64,000 nucleotides of DNA from Bolinopsis microptera (lineage: Eukaryota > Ctenophora > Tentaculata > Lobata > Bolinopsidae), in assembly GCF_026151205.1 (NCBI RefSeq), contig NC_087075.1:5138858-5202857 (forward strand), written 5' to 3'. The notes beneath the pieces are model-generated. The model ran no database searches and was not told the DNA's origin. It worked only from the letters and a program-made list of their open reading frames with translations. A program made the position numbers and the translations under genes. This document shows, one piece after another, positions 58,993 through 64,000 of this stretch (its first letter is position 1; every line of letters starts with the position of its first letter).

Positions 58993-61900
58993 CTGGAACA
59001 ATTGACTGTTATAAAACTGGTGTTTTTGTTACGTGATGGGGTTGAATAGTATATGCGTGATTTCGTGGTTTTATTGTGAATCTTGTCGTCTTGATCATGA
59101 TAATTGAGTATCGTTATTTCATGAACTTGGAGCGTGTCTTTATGATGTGATACGCTCAAGCAGTTTACGTGACAAGGAGCATCATGCGTACTTAAATAGG
59201 GGGGATCTGAGAATTTGACCATTTGAATCTGAGAAATTCAAAAAATAAATAGGTCGAGACAATAGAACCTCAGTTTTTAATCAATTCTCCGTACAAATTA
59301 GCACCACAGACAGCAACGTAAATGATAAAGGAAACCTGCCTTCCAGAACTAATATTACTAGCAGGGAGATTGAGGGAGGTTTGACTTTATTTAGGTATTA
59401 AACAGTATCGGCAGGGAGGCAGAGAGGCAGAGACACGCTATATGATGGGCGAACTATTTAGTTGCACAGTGTTTAACGATCATCCCGGGAAGAAGCAATC
59501 ATCTCAGGTCAGGTGTGCAATTCTGCCGCCCAGAGTTTCAGCAGTTTACCAGTAGTCGATACAGTGGATCAGGCTCTTAACCAATTAGCTGTGGCACTCG
59601 ACTACGACGGGAATTGTAATTGGTTTGACGGTGGTTTTAACTTAATTTTATTGATGAGACAGCACTGTAGAGGTAGAGAGAGAGAGAGATCATGTTCACA
59701 GGCACAACCGTACGAGATTTGCACGGTTGATTATCTTATATATATATATACATATACTATATATATATATTCTATATACTGATAGTGACTAGTTGAAACG
59801 TTCCATCTCCGGAACACATACTATATATTAAACGTTATCCAGCGGCTTTCCCAGCTCGAGCTGGGGTGTATAATACAATGCTCGGTATCCCTCTACCCCG
59901 ACATACTAAACAGGGTGAGACGACGCAATCACGGGTTATAATTTAAACGCAGTGTATAATAGCCAGACAGGGGGAGAGGGGTATTATAGCAGGGTAAATA
60001 AAGCTGTTTTCTGCTATCTGGCTGTTAATTTGTAACCAACTCTCTTTAGTATATGGGACCACCCGCACCACGGCACATTAAATTATTAGCAGTGACCGTC
60101 CGATATTTAGCTTCTCCGGGGATCAGAGTGCTTCACTCCGAGCTTTAAAATGTTGCCAATAACGCGAGCTGGTTCAGTGAAAAAACAGAGAAAAGTGGTC
60201 CTATTTAGTGGCGGTGGTACTGGTGGTGGAGTGTGTGTCTGATTATTGATATACTATCAGGATTGATTTATCAAATATAAATATCTGTGGGATATTTTAT
60301 CGGTGGAAGTTGGTTACTGGTTAATAATCATCAGGGTAAATGGTCGGTCGGGATTTGTAATAACCCAGTCAGGATCTTACGGAGCCGGATAAAACTGCCA
60401 TACGGAGCCGGATAAAGCATCTCGTGGAGCCGGTGGAACAGCCGGTGCTTACAGTTATATCTTTATTCGACCAACTAACAGCTTCCTTAATGAGCACAAG
60501 CCAAGTGGGCGGAGTACGCGAAAACGTCAACTCTTAATTAATCGTTGATCGGGAGACAGCTGATTTGTTGCTGATATCTGGGGATTTTATCAGGTCACAT
60601 GCTCATATCAGGGGATTTTTCGTTAAATATCGGTAAATGGATAAGGACACAGTCTGGTTTGGGAGGTGTGTCACGTGACCAAGGATCATTATGTGAGCAG
60701 TACGATATTCTTCTAGATCTTCACTTCCATGATCTCAAGGTATTTAGATTATAGATTGGGTAGGTAGCATACAACATACCAGTAGCGCAAGAGCAATATC
60801 CTGGTGTACCAGCACTACCATGTACTGGTACAGTAAAACCCCCATTTAAAAAGGAATTGACCGCGGTATATCGGGTTTTTACTGTACCAACTTTATCCCC
60901 CAGTGCCTGTTTTTGGTCTGTGACCCTAACTGTGACCCTAACTGCGAGGTTTGACCCTGGAAATTTTAATTGTGACTATCAAAAACCAACCCTCCTCCCC
61001 AGTCATCACTTCTCCATAGCATTACCAACTTTACCCCCCTGGGGCCTAGGCCCGTCTTTGGTCTTTGAGTTTTTGACCCTCAACACGACCGTTCGCGTTG
61101 TGACATAGTGACCACATAGTGACCATTTAGTGACCATCTATTAACAGCTCACCATCAAGAACACCAGCTCTTGTACACCTTCCAGTCGTGACAAGTTTAT
61201 ACGGATCATTCGCCCACCTCCCTCCTCGCCAACATGCACCTATGATTGTTGACGCTAAATTTCACACAAAATTATTGGGAAGGGTCGCTCCTAAATTTCA
61301 GTATAAAGTTTGCGTCATTTAGCCGTATAGGGAATAACGAAACACTGTGTCTATGTCAAGGTAAAAAAAGCAGGCGAGATGGCGGCGCTGTGATTGGCTG
61401 TTAGGACGAGATGACGGGCCGTGATTGGGTGGTTGTCAGGGACATGCTATCTGATTAGGGGCGGGTAATTGGTGCTTAACAAGGTGCTACAATGCTATTA
61501 GCGGAGCATTACACAGCTCATTAAATCGCACGTGGTAATGCAGTGGCGCGCCGCTCATTGGCCTGCCCTGCACGTGCAACACTTGTCATGGCAACGTAAC
61601 ACAGCCGCCTGTAGTGGACCTGCTAATCTATATAATAAGAGGTCACGTGATAGGCCCCATGACCAGGGATTGTACTGGTACGCCTGCTCATGCACTGACA
61701 CTTCTAACCAAGAGGAGATTGCACAAAGTGAATTTAACGGGGTTTCTAAATTTTCTATTAAGAGGGGTGCGTCATGTGTCAAGAAGGAGAGGGTGGTTGT
61801 ATAGAGAAGACAGAGAAAGGGACGGTTACAGTAGGTAGGGTGACAGCTGGGAACTTTTCACCTGGCTTATAGGGGTGGTTAATAAGTTTAATGGGGTGTA

Positions 61901-64000
61901 ATTGGGGGAAGAGCTGGTGCAGGAGGAATCATGGAACAGGGTAAACTGCTATATAATATATTTACTTAATTCTTGCTATTATAGGAGAAAAAGGCTAATA
62001 TTGTTCGAGATGGCTTGATCCAATCATAGTTAGAAACGTTAGAGGAACAAAGGATATTTGGTGTGAGCTTTGTTTGGTGTGCAAAGTGCAAAACGGCTTT
62101 GTTATTTGAAATATCTGAATGCGTTCTTGCGGGCGAGATTTCTTTCAGCACTACCAATAATGAGTTGGAGAATGGAGATATCAGGTGAAGATACTTGATT
62201 TTCATTGGATATCCTGACTCTACAGGGGTTACTTAACGTCTCAGAATTTAAAACACCATCATTCATCATTGGGAATCACTGAGCTCATGAAACAACTATA
62301 CCGAATAAACAAGCCTACTTATTGGTTTACATAATAATGGGAAGTTACCATTGGTTGTCTTGGTTACCATTGGTTGTCTTGACATCATATAACCCTTTCT
62401 CATTAGCTGACTCAAGGATGAATATTGATAAAGTTGACAGTCCAGATATTGGGTAAGTAGGTCTCGCTCGTGTGTTAAGCCGGCTATCACGTGTCTTCCA
62501 TATTGGTCTCTGATTGGTTGTCAGTTGGAAAATCATATTATTCTTTATGCAGGCAACCATTTGTTTCAACATTTTGCTGAAATAACAGCAAGGTGCGAGG
62601 GCGAGATTTCCAAAACGAGAGAAAAAGTTCGCATTGTCAATCAGGGTTTGGTAACACGTGACCAGGGTTTTGTTGCCATGTGACTATGGTATGTTGCCAT
62701 GTGACCAGTGTTTTGTGTCATGTGACCAGAGTAAGGGGTCCCATTCTTTAGCTCTATCTTTTTCTCACCCCAGCTCGCTTCCTTCACTTGCTCATTTTTG
62801 TTATTATCAGAGGGGAGAACATCCACCAAAACCTGATCCAACCACAGAATATCAATTACGAGCCGATTCTCCATTACGCACGCCAATCAGAACAGGAGAA
62901 GAAATACATTGACCGATCAGAGAGCAGCAGGAAGACACGTGACAGCCGGTTCTTAGAAAGTGGGGGAAATGTGTCAAGTAGAAAAGGGAGAGGCAGGCTC
63001 TATGAGCAGAAAAAAAATTTCAAAGGATTACAGAAATGAAAATTAACTGACCAGCGGAACCTTATCTCACGGTACCTAAATAGAGCTATTTCACTTCCAT
63101 TTCACTTATTTCACTTATTATTGAATTCTTTTCTTATAACTCTAACTACATCACGACATTGCGATGGACATTAAAACGGTTAATGTTTATCCCCAAAGAT
63201 CTTAAATTTGTGAAGAAAATGTTGCATTAAATAATTTTCTTTAAAAATGTTCTCTAAAAAAAACATAACTATTTCTCATTTTGTAACACCTTATGTTTCG
63301 ATCAAGCCGACTAAATGGAAACTGTTGTCCACTAACTGACCTACTCCAGAAAACGGCCCTAACACGGACCTACACCTAGCTCCACCTTGAAAAGAACCAA
63401 TCAGCAGCCAGAGTTAGCAACAATCCACCAATTACAGGGCAGTATCTACCGTTCCACCTGACACTGGTTAGGCTCATGATAGCACCAAACACAGTGCGAT
63501 CCCGGTGAGAAGTACACCGCATTCTAGAGCACGTCTAAATCTCCCTCAGAAAACCTCTCCACCAATAAGATCATCAGATATGACCGAGTAGCCAATAGGA
63601 ATTAAGCACGATCCTACCGGATCCACCTAGCGACACCACCACCTTTTCTTGTTTTGTAATTTTTAGACCGGCCCGACCCCTGGTACTGCTTGTTCACTCC
63701 GAGTTTGACCGGATAGTTAACCGAGAGATGAGGTGGTTTTAATGATGACAAGATCGTTAAAAAAGAACGGGAGCTTGCTGTGCTAGTCGGTGGTACTCTT
63801 TATACTCGTTAACTTATCTTGTTACTGAGGTGAGACGTAGTGTTGCCAGGCAGCGGTTGTGATTGGACGCCGTGCTGTGAGCTAGACCTTGTGTCGTGCA
63901 GAGCAGGGGAAACCTTTTCAAGCCTCTAAACTTTACTTGTTGCCATGGTTACACCTTGTAGGCACTAAAATTGTAATCCCTCAAAATATGGAGATAGAAA
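58993..64000. other. Intronic or intergenic sequence with CACGTG and X-box-like words
   Basis: No exon could be placed. It includes (GA)n and (TA)n tracts at 59677-59775, a palindrome CCAGCTCGAGCTGG at about 59849, and imperfect 20-bp GTTGCCATGTGAC repeats at about 62650-62730. The remaining open frames overlap on both strands and lack support. Confidence 0.4.

Noticed and set aside
58989-59222. 77-codon minus frame upstream of the 58-kb gene
   Set aside because: It reads through the splice acceptor at 58993 and is intron sequence.
61532-61838. Three overlapping frames on both strands
   Set aside because: Mutually overlapping, with no motif or splice context; typical chance frames in a less AT-rich stretch.

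Overview
This is eukaryotic, almost certainly metazoan, nuclear DNA. The evidence is AT-rich sequence with small spliced exons, several families of non-LTR retrotransposons, a Penelope-type reverse transcriptase fragment, MITE-like foldbacks and abundant mini- and microsatellites. A host gene resembling PROSER3, a centrosome/cilium-linked protein, supports an animal. The repeat types suggest a marine invertebrate such as a cnidarian, sponge or other non-vertebrate, but I cannot name the species. No rRNA, tRNA, CRISPR or bacterial feature was seen. Most open frames in the window are shadows of repeats.

Layout. 1-6 kb: a 5'-truncated LINE reverse transcriptase tail, split by a 3.75-kb element with terminal inverted repeats whose body is about 3 kb of polypurine satellite. 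6.5-7.9 kb: two minus-strand host exons, one for a small secreted Cys-rich protein and one an unrecognised C-terminal exon. 9.2-10.1 kb: an orphan LINE ORF1 protein (minus). 10.4-12.1 kb: a cluster of GC-rich perfect hairpins. 13.3-14.9 kb: a PROSER3-like gene (minus) with a frameshift. 15.8-16.1 kb: more hairpins. 16.2-22.95 kb: a nearly full-length LINE (plus). Its ORF1 fuses an AlkB-type 2-oxoglutarate/Fe(II) dioxygenase to an SGNH hydrolase. Its ORF2 has a PHD finger, an endonuclease and a reverse transcriptase. It is disabled by frameshifts, a 462-bp tandem duplication and a nested 1.07-kb antisense Penelope-type insertion. 23.9-25.8 kb: a region bounded by a perfect 39-bp inverted repeat and filled with a recurring GTTAACTTTGTCACA-like motif. 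26-37.8 kb: non-coding DNA with minisatellites and many CACGTG sites. 37.85-39.25 kb: a 1.4-kb array of an 8-bp repeat. 41.1-53.06 kb: a 12-kb foldback structure with 2.3-2.7-kb inverted arms full of subrepeats, holding a second, decayed AlkB-SGNH ORF1, a TA-flanked MITE and LINE scraps. 53-64 kb: mostly non-coding, with one minus-strand host gene (two exons, possibly BEN-like) at 58.0-59.0 kb and an array of combined E-box/CRE sites at 57.6 kb.

The most notable content is a retrotransposon lineage whose ORF1 carries two enzymes. It is seen twice in unrelated contexts: the plus-strand copy keeps all visible motifs of both enzymes, and the minus-strand copy keeps the SGNH motifs and the C-terminal half of the dioxygenase. 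The second is the set of three large inverted-repeat-bounded, satellite-filled elements (2.1-5.8, 23.9-25.8 and 41.1-53.1 kb) in which no transposase is visible.
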